From assembly GCA_051294375.1 (NCBI GenBank), contig JBJCIZ010000282.1:562809-626808 (forward strand): a stretch of 64,000 bases of DNA, in the 5' to 3' direction. This document shows, piece after piece, positions 19,903 through 31,375 of this stretch; positions within the stretch are counted from its first letter, which is position 1, and each line of letters starts with the position of its first letter. This DNA comes from Paraspadella gotoi. Lineage: Eukaryota; Chaetognatha. The notes under the pieces were generated by a model. It was given only the letters and a program-made list of their open reading frames with translations. It ran no database searches and was not told the origin of the DNA. The translations under genes and the position numbers were made by a program.

Positions 19903-21294
19903 CCCGCGACTTCCGAAAGTAGCCAACTAAAGGAAAGAAGCATGAATATTAATGGCAGCCCGAATTGTAAGGACAATACGGCACCGCCAACCAATTCGAA
20001 TTCCAAAGATGGAACCGAAAAGGTAAATTAAAAAATACTAAGGTTGTCGGACTTGGTAAAGCGATATACACGCTTACCGAAATGCCACTATCCGCCCCCC
20101 GCAGGAACGAAATCGGATCTCAAAGCTAATATCGAACCGGCTAAGAACGATATCAACCCTTCGACCTTCAGACAAACATGGCGAGGCAAAAAGGTGCCTT
20201 TCATAATCACGAACAACCAGAGACGAATGACACAAATCTCAAAATATTCAAATTTTTCTCACCGCAGGTAGCCGCATAAAGGATCGACACACGCGTCAGG
20301 CACATCAGGCATTCGCTCACCATCCTTCATCGATCCTTGATGAAGCCCTTCGATGCGAAAGACCGAATCTTCGAAGATCCGCGCACGTCCGTCTCCTTAC
20401 CAAAAAATATTAGAGACACACAACCGTACTACGACACAAAAAATCTTAAACTGAGCCTACGGGAAAAAATAGTAAATTGAGACAAAATATAAAAATACTA
20501 AATCTTGGATCAATCCGTACTAAATCTCGCCGTCGAATCTTCTTGTAAACATGATCTTCTCGAAATATACACTGTAAAGCAAAAATAATTAAATTCCTTA
20601 TCTACCTTATGTCATAGTAGGTTGGCAAAATAAAAAATATTAAACTAAACCTAAAAACGAAATCATTTCCTATCACAATACTAAACCCGAAAAATACATA
20701 AACCAAAAAAAATTGTTACTCTAAGAAACAAAAATATTTTCAACCTGGATGCAATAATAGGAACATACTTTATTGGTCATTTTATTTTAAGCATCCGTTT
20801 GCCGTTGCAACGAGAAAAACTATGGCAAGGTAAAACTAAGAGACAACGGATGGGGTGAGACCCTCAAACCCTGCCTAAAAATAAAACCAGCAATAATATG
20901 GTAATCCCCTCGTTGTGCTGGCTCCCTGATTCCAGCTCCTGCTATCTTATTTTAAAGGGAGAAAATACAAAAAAGTGAGACGTACAAAGTCCAAATGATT
21001 ACGAACCAGCTGACCTGCCACAGAAAGCCGGGACGCAACTGTAAGGACGGGTAAGTACTAAAAGGGTTTTTGTTAAGGTCCTTGCCCGCCTAAAGAAGAA
21101 GACGGTGGTCAAACAAGTAAACCCTTCGTTACCGAATGCTGAAAAAAGTTTGGAGTTCCCGACGATTTCTCTCAACCAATTTTTACTGGAACCGGCCGTG
21201 TGTACAAGAGAAACCGTCCGCCTTGCGGCGCGCAGGGAGACAGTCTTGAACAGGGTTGACCGTCACTCCAAAAGCCTGTTGTTATATTTAAGCG
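19903..21294. other. Spacer without supported gene
   Basis: Mixed AT-rich sequence with short open frames of no clear pattern. A possible exon boundary exists near 20270 (ACCGCAG), but nothing supports it. Confidence 0.3.
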
Positions 21295-21474
21295 TCAACT
21301 CACAAAGCTCCGTCCGTCTAGAGACTTTTGAAAGTTGAGGCAAAAAACTTTTACCAAAAAGCAAAAAAATGTTAGGGACAAACTATGAATAATATAAAAT
21401 ATCAGAGAAAGATAATCTATATTATTCTTTCCTACTCTAATTGTCGTCTCTTCTCCTAGGCTATCCAAAAAATC

Positions 21475-22176
21475 GACAAAACTAAATAAATACAAAAAAT
21501 GGGACAGGCAATGTTTCGCGATGTGTCCCGGTGAAAAACAGCGATAACACAAACGCTTATTGGAGACAATTTGCTTCTTTTTCTCGGCGGGGAGGTTACG
21601 GAAACGTAAGCAGGAAGTCGATGAATGGACTTCGCCGCAGAAAAGGCACGTGACAGTCTTTGGACGCGTCGAAACATTAGATGATGCAATTTGTTGAAAT
21701 CGCCTTCGTGGAGATTTTCGGTTTGGAGATGACGCTGGTGTAGGAAAAATATTTTCTCCATGTCCACCTTCAGTTGGTGGTTCAGAGATAGAGGTCGGCG
21801 GAAGAACGGGTGACGGAGTGGCGCGAGTCCGCTCCCGCTCCAGTTCTTTCGTTTGAGATAGCTCTTCCTTAAGCTGTAGAATTTCGCTTTCTTTAGAGCG
21901 TAATAAATCCGTTAAAATGGAGAGAGCACTTTCTTCAAATTTTTCTAGTTTTTTTTCTACTTTTTCTATTCGAGATTCGAGCATCTCGGAAATATCTTTA
22001 GCGATAGTTTTCGGCAGAAGATCGATGTCGCTTCCCAAGTTGATGAACTCCTCGATAATTTTTTGCTGGAAAATTCGGTCGGGAAGCGGAAACGTTCTCC
22101 ATTCTGTTCGGCCTATTCCGTAAAAGCACGAATCGTATTTTAAAGGCGTGATAGACGGATTAATTGAAGTCGCCAT
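21475..22176 (-). pseudogene. BEL/Pao-like Gag fragment with zinc knuckles
   Basis: Starts at ATG 22176 (MATSINPSITPLKYDS). It has an N-terminal region, a coiled coil at about residues 60-110 (EKVEKKLEKFEESALSIL, LQLKEELSQTKELER), a Pro/Ser-rich linker, and then two CCHC-type knuckles near residues 170-220 (CLFCGEVHSSTSC and CYRCFSPGHIAKHC). This is the order seen in the Gag proteins of the BEL/Pao elements at 28-34 kb (coiled coil, linker, knuckles), but the DUF1759-type region is missing. After the second knuckle the frame continues into unrelated hydrophobic residues to 21295, so the 3' part, protease and pol are gone. A decayed element is most likely, although the undamaged frame leaves open a domesticated Gag. 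Confidence 0.6.
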
Positions 22177-23288
22177 AATGATTTTTTCGTTCGTAGTTTT
22201 TATTTTTGTTTGAGAACGCAGAAATCAACCGAGCGGTGATTGAGTTTTACTGTGAAATAACTTAGTATTTCACGCTCGCGATTGCTACCGTTCCAGCGTC
22301 GTCCGTCCCTTGTTAGTCTGACGTAAGTTTTTATGAATCTTTTTAACTGAATGTTTAGTAAATGATGAATGAAAAGTAGAGATGAGGGTTTAGAAACTTT
22401 ATTTTACTTTAAAATGTCCACAAAAATCCTGTAAAACTCAAGTTCAGGACGGGCGATGCTACTTTTAGTAAGGCAAAAAATGGAACTCAAAATTTCTATA
22501 GAGTCTCTTTAAATTACGACAAAAGAATGACAAATACCGACGAAATACTAACCAGTAAATCATTTGGCCGAACGCGTAAGGACAACTAAGGTACGGTCAA
22601 AATAAGACTTCGGCCGAGAGAGAAATTACTAAGGCGAGGCATAATATTTGACATTGACCTTGACTGATTTTCACCTTTTTCTCAAATCCTACAAAGAACC
22701 TGAAGACGAACTAGACCAACGCACAAAGTGTGACGACGTCAACTTCATACTAAAAAAACCAAAAAATATCAAATTTTCTAAAAAACGAACACAGTATTTT
22801 TAAAAAACAATATTTTTTAAAAAAATACTAAATTATTCTTATGGAAAAATTGGCCGTACCCCCCGCACGAACGGAGAGGAACGAACCTGTTCGTACAAAA
22901 AAGAAAAAATTTAGTCCCAAAAAAAACAAAGGGAGAACTACGTAGTTAATTTGTAATGCTTGTGGGAAACGGGGGAAAATCTCAAACTTCTCCCGAGCGT
23001 AAAGCCGTGAAGATCTGAGGAAAAAGGCATGATGGGAAATAACGCTTTTTCCGGAGATAATCGAAACCGTACGATCGATTAAAATTTGTGCTTAACCTAC
23101 CGAAAACCAAGCACACAAAATAACAATATTACCTAAAAAATAAATATTTATTTAAAACAAAAAATATTTAAAGAAAAAACGTGAGCACGATTCCATAAAT
23201 ACTCCTGTGTTCAGAGTTTAGTAGGGATTCTGAAATGACGATCTGGAATTGCTTGAGAAATGTTACACAATTGTCCCAAAAATATCTT
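22177..23288. other. Spacer, possible 5' leader of the Gag fragment
   Basis: CGTCGTCCGTCCCTTGTTAG at 22296 recurs with one change at 44205, so a dispersed element end lies here. The remainder is A-rich with no supported gene. Confidence 0.35.
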
Positions 23289-23579
23289 TCAAACTTTGTT
23301 ATCTCCGTGCTTGGGGAAAAGCAGTCCACTAATTATGAATATTTCCGAAATTATGGACCTCTTTTTAGATTTATGAAGGGCTTTGAATAGAACATGCAGG
23401 CACGTTACCATGTCCGGATTATTGTTTTTGTGATGCAAAATTATTAAACAAGTTTTATTCGTGCTAATTTTTTGGTAAATTTCTCTAAAGCACAGAGATT
23501 CTTGGAAAGGTTTTTTAAAAAAGCTGATATCATCCTGTCTGATGTTAAGCATGTATTGACCGCTGTCTTCTTGTTCCAT
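23289..23579 (-). CDS. Hypothetical protein, 96 residues
   Basis: An undamaged minus-strand frame from ATG 23579 (MEQEDSGQYMLNIRQDD) to a stop at 23289 in otherwise AT-rich DNA. Composition is mixed and protein-like, with alternating hydrophobic residues (EIFIISGLLF) and several Cys. No signal peptide, membrane helix or known motif is seen, and no neighbour points to a role. The frame is short enough to be chance. Confidence 0.25.
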   Translation of the reverse strand: MEQEDSGQYMLNIRQDDISFFKKPFQESLCFREIYQKISTNKTCLIILHHKNNNPDMVTCLHVLFKALHKSKKRSIISEIFIISGLLFPKHGDNKV

Positions 23580-23606
23580 TTTAAATTGATCAATATTTAA
23601 AAACAA

Positions 23607-24112
23607 ACGCCCTATGAAAATGTACCAGATTTATATTATTGAGACAGGAAAGGCGTAACAATTTTAATCGAGAACGAGTAAAAAATATATGCAAAATGGT
23701 TATATCGATAGTGGAGAAAAAAAAGACACTCGAAAAATAAACTCGACATCTATAAAGATCTAACATTTCGATTTGGCTTGTCCTTTTGTTTATGGAAAAA
23801 AAAATTCAAGGTTTATCGATATTTAATATATCAAATTTTAGAAATAAAAATTAACATTGTGTATATATACCCCGTAAGTCATACAAATAAGGAAAATAGC
23901 GACAATGGACTAGATAATATAAAAACCCCATAAGTCATACAAATAAGGAAAATATCGACCATGGACTAGATAATAAAAAAATAAAAACGGCTGATAAAAA
24001 GGCATAGACATGGGCTAATCGTGTAATAAAGTCAAAGACGACAAAGCTGACGAGATACTGGGGTTCTTCGGATATAAAATGAAATCAAAAGTGAGTCTCT
24101 TCGCCTCGGAAT
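23607..24112. other. AT-rich spacer with a 60-bp direct repeat
   Basis: CCCC(G/A)TAAGTCATACAAATAAGGAAAAT occurs twice (23870 and 23927), each followed by GACTAGATAATA. No gene is supported. Confidence 0.45.
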
Positions 24113-24122
24113 NNNNNNNNNN
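24113..24122. other. Assembly gap, 10 N
   Basis: Run of 10 N. Confidence 1.
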
Positions 24123-24460
24123 TTTCGAAAATATGTGCGGCATGCATTTTCCTAAAGTGTCTAATAAAAGTACCGTCTTCTAAGTCGGAGTCAAATGCGA
24201 CAATGGTGTCTTTGCAGTGGTTGTGGTTGCAAATGCAAAGCGCTGAATTCTTGCTATCATTCTCACGCTTTTACCATTTATCTGTGAACCTAATGCGGGG
24301 ATAAGTTTTTTTGCCATGAGACAAGTGTTTGCAAGGTGAATTCCTAGGTTATGGACCTTCATCTTAGTTGTAATCCTAAGGCACAATAATTATATCCTTT
24401 TTAGCAGTTGCATGGCCGACGTCGGATTCTCTAGATCATCAAACGCCGAAACCAAATTGG

Positions 24461-25775
24461 CTACAGTTTTGTATTTTTTTTCCCTTTTATGCTAGGTTTG
24501 GCCGAATCCTCTATCGCTGTAGTGGGAATCCAACTTGCCACAACACCCGCGAGGGCTTCTACCCAAAGTACCCCATCAAATACTGTCGCGAAAACCGAGT
24601 TAGCCTGGTCATCAGTCGACAAATTAACTTGTTGTAATTGCGAATCTATTACGACGTCCACGTGGGCCTCGACTGGAAGTGCGCCGTCGAATACTTTCGC
24701 AAAAACCGGGTTCGCCGCCTGATTCGTCGACGAATTGACTAGTTGTAATTGCGAATCTGTTAAGTGAAATATAAACAAAATTTAATGCAAACATTTAATA
24801 ATAAAAAAATATTTATTTTAAAAATAAAGTTTAGAATCAACGTTTTGTGGCTTGGCTTGCCCTTGCTTGCTCATTTGTTTAAAGTGCCTCTTTCGGGATC
24901 TCATTTGCATATAAGGCCTGGTCTGTGAAATGAGACAGAATATTGAAAATTAGTTGTAATTTATTTTCAGTTCCCGAATATATTTTTATTTTTTATTTTT
25001 AATTTAAAAAAAATACATATAGTTTTTGGTTTATACCATTCCTCAAAAATAAACAAGATGGCATTTAATCCAATACAGTATTTTTATATGTTTTGAAGTG
25101 TGAACGAAAATGTATTAAAATATTTTTTTTTGTATTGTGAAAAATGGAATAACAACGATTTCATATACATTACAAAAAAAAAACAACAAAGAAAACAAAA
25201 AAAAAACATCCTAATGATAAATGAAATAGACACTGACCTGACAAACTCGCCGTTTGTAGGGCTTCTTTCATGATGTCATCTATTATTACTGCTTCGCGTG
25301 CATCTGGTTCAGCGGCGCCCGCGTCGTCCCAACTACTCATTATTTTTATCAACTGGTGATTTATAGGGACCAAGGCATTGTTTGTTTGATCAAAACCCGT
25401 GTTAGTACTTGGCCTCTCGTCGGGTGTAAAAAGCTGGACACTGGATGCCTGTGTTGTCAGACCTTCGACGTTTCCATGGTTATCACAGTCATTAATGAAC
25501 ACCGACAATGCTTCAACACTATCTTGTTCTTTGGGTGACAGTGACTTTTTTTTATTTGTCGGGGTCACCGTGACGCTGATTATGGGATCGCGTTGGCCAA
25601 ATTGGCCTGGTTTATCTGGAGTGGAAATGGTGACTCTATTAAGATTTAATGAAGGGGCGATTTCGGGAGGTGGGCTAAAGTTTAAAATTTCGCAATTCGG
25701 TTCTTTTTCTTGGCGCATAGGATCGCTTGCGTTTGCATCGTGGGATGTGGGATGGGGGGAGTGGTGGATAAACAA
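24461..25775 (-). CDS. Two-exon gene of unknown function with an internal duplication
   Basis: Exon 1 (from at or beyond 25775 to 25238) ends at donor GTCAGTG. Exon 2 (24756..24461) starts after TTTCACTTAACAG. The 481-base intron has matching phase 1 on both sides, completing an Asp codon. Exon 1 encodes about 180 residues rich in Pro/Ser/Thr with an acidic end (SSWDDAGAAEPDAREAVIID), with its first ATG in frame at 25718. Exon 2 encodes 99 residues containing two copies of a ~41-residue repeat (DSQLQ-VN-ST--QAN-VFA-VFDG-L-VEA). The frame may extend upstream beyond 25775, where coding-like sequence continues in another frame to about 26134. A further coding-like piece lies at 24130-24390, with a Cys/His arrangement ending FIRHFRKMHAAHIFE. 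No family is recognised. The gene lies just outside the left LTR of the retrotransposon nest. Confidence 0.45.
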
Positions 25776-26268
25776 TTAACTGTTTTTTTTTTTTTTGGAG
25801 AAGGCGTGACACGAAGGCAGTTGATTTGGTTGAAATTTTATTTGGAGGAGCGTTTTCGCGAAAAAATAGTTACTCTCTTCCACTTGTTCTGGCGACGAAA
25901 ATGCAATGGGGTTTTCTGGTAGCAACTCGTGTCGTGGGGCATTTGACAAAAAGATCCCGTTTCACCGAGGCTGTGATGGTACGTTTCTTGCTCGTTCTCT
26001 TTTTCGTTGGGTTTCTTCGCGCCTGGATTCCTTGTTTTTTCTTGTCGCTTCGAGTGACGTTGATGGCGAATCTTCGTCGTGGAATCCTTGGAACGGCCTG
26101 GGTTGGAACGGTTGACAGTTTCTCTCTCGTTCAATTTAATTGGTTAACGTTTAAGTTGCAAATATTTGGACTCTCGTCGTCTGCATTCAATAGAGTCTTC
26201 AATCCAAACAAAAAGTCACAATTTCGTACATAACTATTGTGATTGTCGCAATATCGGTTATTGTTCAC

Positions 26269-26719
26269 TGAAGAGAAAACGAGACCCGACGGAGAGCCCA
26301 GATCTGATCCATTCGACCGATTGACCGATCGACCGGACATGACCGGACTCTTTCTCCACTTTTCTCTCCTCCTCTCTCTTCTCTCTCTCTCTCTCCAAAC
26401 TTTACTTGGACCGACCAACAAGACAGAAGATTCACTGGATCACTTAGACTCAACTATTTCTTACAAAGTTTTACCAGTTTTTACTGAAGATTCTTCTCGA
26501 TTTTTTGATTTTCCTACGATTTATTGATTCATCTCGATTTGATCTCGATTTTCGATTTCTTCGTTTTCTACATTTTATTACATTTATTTACATTTATTCC
26601 CGCATTTTTTCCTTCGACATTTTGAGCTTCAGACAGAAACGTTTTGGGATTCTTTTCGTCAGATAAAGTTGCGACCAACATCTCACCTCAAGAGGCGTAG
26701 AGAGCCAAGCTTCTCTACA
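26269..26719 (+). repeat. 5' LTR of BEL/Pao element 1
   Basis: Matches 30575-31049 over its length (CCAGATCTGA, a CT microsatellite, AAACTTTACTTGGAC, ACGATTTATTGATTC, CCTCAAGAGGCGTAGAGAG) with many small indels. It starts TGAAGAG and ends GCTTCTCTACA, hence TG...CA. The first 11-13 bases are absent from the 3' copy, so the exact left edge is uncertain. Confidence 0.75.
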
Positions 26720-27311
26720 GTAAGAAAGTATACATCGCTTCGGAAAGGTGAGTTGGTTTTGTGATTGTTTTTGGATTGAACTAAATTTGTTTTCCAAGCT
26801 TGACAACGGAACCCTTTGAACCGGAAACATCAATCCAAAAGGTGAGTCTGATCGATGATTGATTGATTGATTGATTGATTAATTGGCTAATTGACCGATT
26901 GATTTTATTGATGATTTATTGATTCGATTAGCTGATTTGTATAAATGAACCGATTGATTATTCAATGATTTATGATTGATTAATTGTCCTTTTGTTTGCT
27001 TTAGTGCCGTCAGTCTTACATTTGAAAATTACTTAGGCAAGATATTTCAAATTCACATATTTTTTAACGAAAAATTTGTGATTCAAATTTTGTCTCAAGG
27101 AAATTTTAATTTTACGAATTAAATTCCTGTCTAAGTGACTTTGCAATTTGTTTTACTGTGTGGATTGATTATTCAATTTAAACTTGCTCTCTCTTTAATT
27201 GAAATTTTATTTTTATTTTTTTATATCGAAAATGATGTCCTTTGCTGATCTCGAGGAGAGATACGCGCGCATCAATATGGATGATTTCCACCTAAAGCTA
27301 AGCGACGCCAT
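26714..27311 (+). repeat. Leader and gag start, copy A of a duplication across a gap
   Basis: This ~600-base block (TCTACAGTAAGAAA to TAAGCGACGCCAT) recurs at 27337-27941 with scattered one-base indels and the 25-N gap between. Copy A keeps an open frame from ATG 27232 (MMSFADLEERYARINMDD), whereas copy B has lost one base there. An assembly artefact (unmerged alleles or read ends) is the simplest explanation. Confidence 0.85.
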
Positions 27312-27336
27312 NNNNNNNNNNNNNNNNNNNNNNNNN
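27312..27336. other. Assembly gap, 25 N
   Basis: Run of 25 N between the two copies of the element 1 leader. Confidence 1.
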
Positions 27337-27905
27337 TCTACAGTAAGAAAATATCATCGCTTCGAAAGGTGAGTTGTTTTGTGATTGTTTTTGGATTGAA
27401 CTAAATTTGTTTTCCAAGCTTGACAACGGAACCCTTTGAACCGGAAACATCAATCCAAAAGGTGAGTCTGATCGATGATTGATTGATTAGATTGATGATT
27501 AGATTGGCTAATCGACCGATTGATTTTTATTGATGATTGATTTATTGATTCGATTAGCTGATTTGTATAAATGAACCGATTGATTATTCAATGATTTATG
27601 ATTGATTATTGTCTTTTGTTTGCTTTAGTGCCGTCAGTCTTACATTTGAAAATTACTTAGGCAAGATATTTTCAAATTCACATATTTTTTAACGAAAAAT
27701 TTTGTGATTCAAATTTTGTCTCAAGGAAAATTTTAATTTTACGAATTAAATTTCCTGTCTAAGTGACTTTGCAATTGTTTTACTTTGTGGATTGATTGAT
27801 TCGAATTTAAACTTGCTCTCTCTTTAATTGAAATTTATTTTTATTTTTTTTATATCGAAAAATGATGTCCTTTGCTGATCTCGAGGAGAGTACGCGCGCA
27901 TCAAT

Positions 27906-29595
27906 ATGGATGATTTCACACCTGAAGGGCTAAGCGACGCCATTGGCTCCCTCTGCCGAATCATTGAACGATACGAACAAGCTGGAACCCCAGAGGCCAT
28001 TGCCATTCCTGAAGAAATGGAGATAATGGTCAATCAAAAGGTCGGCCAAATTCAAATGATGCAGGAAGGTTATCCCAAAGGATCCCTCCAGCGCAAGATG
28101 CTTGATGAGAGCGTCAACATGGCGCACATCACCGTGCGTCGACGCCGCGATGTACCACCTCCCGAGAAAAATGACGCAAATGATGAGCAAGTGGATGATG
28201 CTGAGACGGCACCTAAGCAAACGCATGATGCTACTAAGGAAGCTGAGCCGTTAATTGATGGATATTTTGACGCCATTATTGAAATTCAACCGAATGATGT
28301 TTCTGAAGACGAAGATTCCGGCCCTGAATATGAGATACAAGGCCCATCCAGGACAAGAGAGATGTCGTGGGACGATCAAACGTTCCGCAATTTCAAACGA
28401 GAGCAACAAGAACTTACTCTCATCAAAGAAGAAAAGAAAAAACAAGAAGAACGATACAACCAAGAGATTGAAAGAAGGAAAGCGGAAATAGAAAAGGAAA
28501 TTCTACAGATGATTGACATCAAGAAGAAGGCCATGAAGAACATCGACGAAGAGATTGAGAGAAAAGCTCAATTATACAATGAAGCCTGCACCGTATTTGG
28601 AACAAAAGCAACTACTAGCACCATCAAAAAGGAGCGCCGGATTTCCTCTTCAGAGAATGATTTGAGAAATGAAGTGAATGAATTGAAAAGAATGATTAGG
28701 AATTTGCAAGGTCGTCTATCATGTGCAGAAACGACCTTCAACGAGACAAGATCCACCCAAGACAGAGCCATCACTGAAATACAAGATTACTGCATCAATC
28801 ATGAAGTAAAAATAAAGAAACAGGAAAAGAAGATTTGCCAATTGGAAAGATCAGTCAAGGAACTTACCAAACAACTGGAAAGAGAAAGGAACATAAGAAT
28901 ACATTTTGGAGGTACTACAAATGAATCTGCTCCAATCAATCCAACTGCTGCTCCAACCACTGCTGCCGCACCTCCTTCGGCTCCAACACCAACTACAGCA
29001 GTACCTCCTTTAGATGAATCCAATATGGGATTATGGATCAAGCAACAGAAGAAGAAAAAGATCACCTACGAAAAAGGGGCCTACGAGAAGCAAAAGAAAA
29101 AGGTTACCATGGATAACGCCGCCTTCGACGTCAACGAAGCCATCCAGAACGTCAACGGCGAGGGGTAAAATGATGGTCAAGTCTTCAAGGATCACTCAAG
29201 GATCACCACCAGCATCTTCTCGTGCATCTCGAAAGGTGAATGTTGAAGAGACGAATGTTGTTTTGAATCATATTAGCGATATAATTGATAGATGTTGTCC
29301 CTGTTGTAATGAATGGCATTGCCTAGAAACCTGTCCAACATTTAAGAGACTTACAAAGGATGAAAAGGTTGATGTAATGAAAAGAAATGGTTTGTGCTTT
29401 AGATGTTTAGAAAAAAACCACATATCAAAACAATGCACTCAACCTAGAGAGGCTTGTATGGTCTGCGATGGGCCTCATCATACTATTATGCATGCTACGG
29501 GTTTCGCTCCAGCTTTTACCCCGAGGCAGAGCCCAACGTCGTATGTTTCGGAGATGGAGTTTCCGATGATCTTCGTCTTGTTCCTTGTTCGATGA
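27906..29595 (+). pseudogene. Gag of BEL/Pao element 1, deleted and frameshifted
   Basis: Gag packages the retroelement RNA. The frame from ATG 27906 runs to 29168. The true start is probably the upstream ATG pair seen intact in copy A at 27232 and frameshifted in this copy. It contains an N-terminal helical domain, an acidic segment, a long coiled coil (about residues 165-340; FKREQQELTLIKEEKKKQEE), an Ala/Pro/Thr-rich linker, and the conserved EKGAYEKQKKKVTMD block shared with element 2. The ~190-residue DUF1759-like region present in element 2 is missing between the linker and this block. A frame change near 29165 leads to two zinc knuckles (CCPCCNEWHCLETC, CFRCLEKNHISKQC) and a final C-x2-C-x4-H motif, and the frame ends at 29593-29595. 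Protease and pol do not follow. Confidence 0.75.
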
Positions 29596-29639
29596 CATCT
29601 TGGTTCCTGAAGAGCTGTTTGAGGGGTTGAGGAAAGATA

Positions 29640-29760
29640 TTCATACATTCATTCATTCGTTCATCGATTCATTCATTCATGTGTCCGAACATTCATCCTT
29701 TCATTCCTTCATTTGTTCGTTCGTTCATTCGTTCATTTGTTCGTTCATTTATTTGGGTTA
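29640..29760. repeat. (ATTC)n / (GTTC)n microsatellite
   Basis: TTCATTCATTCGTTCATC-type repeats at the point where element 1 loses pol similarity. Confidence 0.85.
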
Positions 29761-30417
29761 TCTTGGTAAGATAACCGGCCAAAATTTTTTGCGGGAATTT
29801 TGATTGTTTCAAACGTTTATTCGTTATCTTGTATTATTATTAGGTTTCATTGTCTCATGTCTAATGGTTATTTTCTTTTTACATTTCTGTTTATTTTTCT
29901 AGAGTTTGTTGTATCTCCTGTTTTCTATCTGTTATTTGTCTTGTTTTCTTTGTCTCGTTGTTTCTTAATTTTCATGCTTTTATAATATCATTGGATTGTA
30001 TCTATTTTGTTATTGTCAGAAGTTATTCTTTTTCTTTATACTGCTTTATGCAAATAACATTGTTTCATTCGGTCTATAATGTTTCATTTTTTCATCGATT
30101 TCTTTTTTGTTTCATTCATGCTCATTCACATTCATTGGCGGGATTGCGGGTTTTATGAGGGTAAAAAAAAATTACAAAATTATTATACAAAATTCTTAAT
30201 TTTAATTATAGTTTATAAGTTTATATTAAAAAGTTAATTTCAGTTCTAATTTCTATTTCTTCATCATAGGGAAGGTAGAACAGGCTTTTTCTCTCTCGAG
30301 ATCACTGAAACGTACCTTGGGGATTCTAGCAGGGTTATCATCTTTTGCGTGCGTTGCGCATCTTTTCCCGACAAGTCCGCTAGCTTGCCGGTCACCCGCT
30401 TAGATCATTCGTCATGC
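29761..30417. other. T-rich spacer inside element 1
   Basis: Poly-pyrimidine and T-rich sequence with no retroviral motifs. It replaces the pol gene expected here. Confidence 0.4.
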
Positions 30418-30594
30418 TTAATGCTCCAGAATGGACGCCTCCTCTTCTGAGCCAAGATTTACATCCAAGGTTTCCTCTCCTGGCTGGGGACCGAGCATCT
30501 CCTCCTCGTCTTCAATTGTCTGGTAGTCCTCGTCATTTTCGTCGTCGGTAGGGTCGTCGATTCGATCATTCCAGTTTCTAATTTTTTGTTCGAG
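30418..30594 (-). pseudogene. Antisense acidic ORF fragment resembling the tail of the element 2 third ORF
   Basis: The minus strand reads a frame ending at TAA (30420..30418) that begins at the LTR edge. It contains RNWNDRIDDPTDDE, then a Glu-rich stretch and ETLDVNLGSEEEAS. The third ORF of element 2 (around 39810-39930) contains RDWADRVENPSDND, then EILEINVEDKYNS. The shared pattern R-x-W-x-D-R-[IV]-[DE]-[DN]-P-[ST]-D plus the similar acidic end make homology plausible. Here, however, it lies opposite to the element's gag, so it is an inverted copy or a separately inserted fragment. Only about 58 residues remain. Confidence 0.35.
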
Positions 30595-31049
30595 ACCGAC
30601 GGAGATGGCCAGATCTGACCTATTCGACCGATCGACCGGACAGGGACTGACCTGACTCTTTCTCCACTCTTTCTCTCCCTCTCTCTCTTTCTCTCTCTCT
30701 CTCTAAACTTTACTTGGACGAGCTCAAACAAGACTAAGACAGATTCACTGGATCACATTTTGGAGACTTTCAACTATTTTCTTACAAAGTTTTACCACGT
30801 TTTTACTGAAGATTCTTCTACGATTTCATTTGATTTTCCTACGATTTATTGATTCTTCTCGATTTGATCTCGATTTTATACGGATTTCGTCTCGTTTTAC
30901 CTACATTTTATTACATTTATTTACTTTGATTCCGCATTTTTTCCTTCCGACATTTTCGAGCTTCAGTTCATAAAACGTTTGGGATTCTTTTCGTCAGAAA
31001 AGTTGCGACTAAGTGGACCATCCTCACCTCAAGAGGCGTAGAGAGCTAA
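30575..31049 (+). repeat. 3' LTR of BEL/Pao element 1 (left part)
   Basis: Matches the 5' LTR from CGAGACC onward and stops at AGAGAGCTAA, where element 2 begins. The remaining 11 bases of the LTR are at 41132-41142. Confidence 0.75.
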
Positions 31050-31375
31050 TGAAGAAACGTTCGGCCTATTCTAGTCATATTTAGACATTGACCCGACATT
31101 GACCTTATTATCGACCGACGACCCGACTCTTTTCACTCTCTCTCTCTCTCTCTCTCTTTATCTCTCTGCACTTTTCTTGGTTAGCGACTTTTTACTGGAT
31201 TATATTCGATTCTTTTTCGCGACTTCAAGGAGACCTCAACTATTTTTTCACAAAATTCTGTATACTTATTTGGACGTTTTGCTTCGATATATTAGAGGAC
31301 CGTCAAAAGCAGTTAATTCTCTCCGCGAAAGACTCTTTGGACGTCGACAAGGCTCGAGAAGAATATTACTCGACA
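31050..31375 (+). repeat. 5' LTR of element 2 (326 bp)
   Basis: TG...CA ends. It contains a CT microsatellite (31136-31165). It lacks about 90 bases present in the 3' LTR between CTCGAA and TTCGATATA, probably a deletion between TCGA microhomologies in this copy. Confidence 0.9.

Larger units (their letters stand above)
26269..31049 (+). mobile_element. BEL/Pao LTR retrotransposon 1 (internally deleted; rest of 3' LTR at 41132-41142)
   Basis: Plus-strand element with two LTRs (26269-26719 and ~30575-31049 plus 41132-41142), a leader and a gag gene with zinc knuckles, but no RT, RNase H or integrase. Pol has been lost between ~29600 and 30575. Its 3' LTR is split by the insertion of element 2: the uninterrupted 5' LTR reads AGAGAGCCAAGCTTCTCTACA, while the 3' copy reads AGAGAGCTAA, then element 2, then GCCAAGCTTCTCTACA. 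It is therefore older than element 2. Confidence 0.8.
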
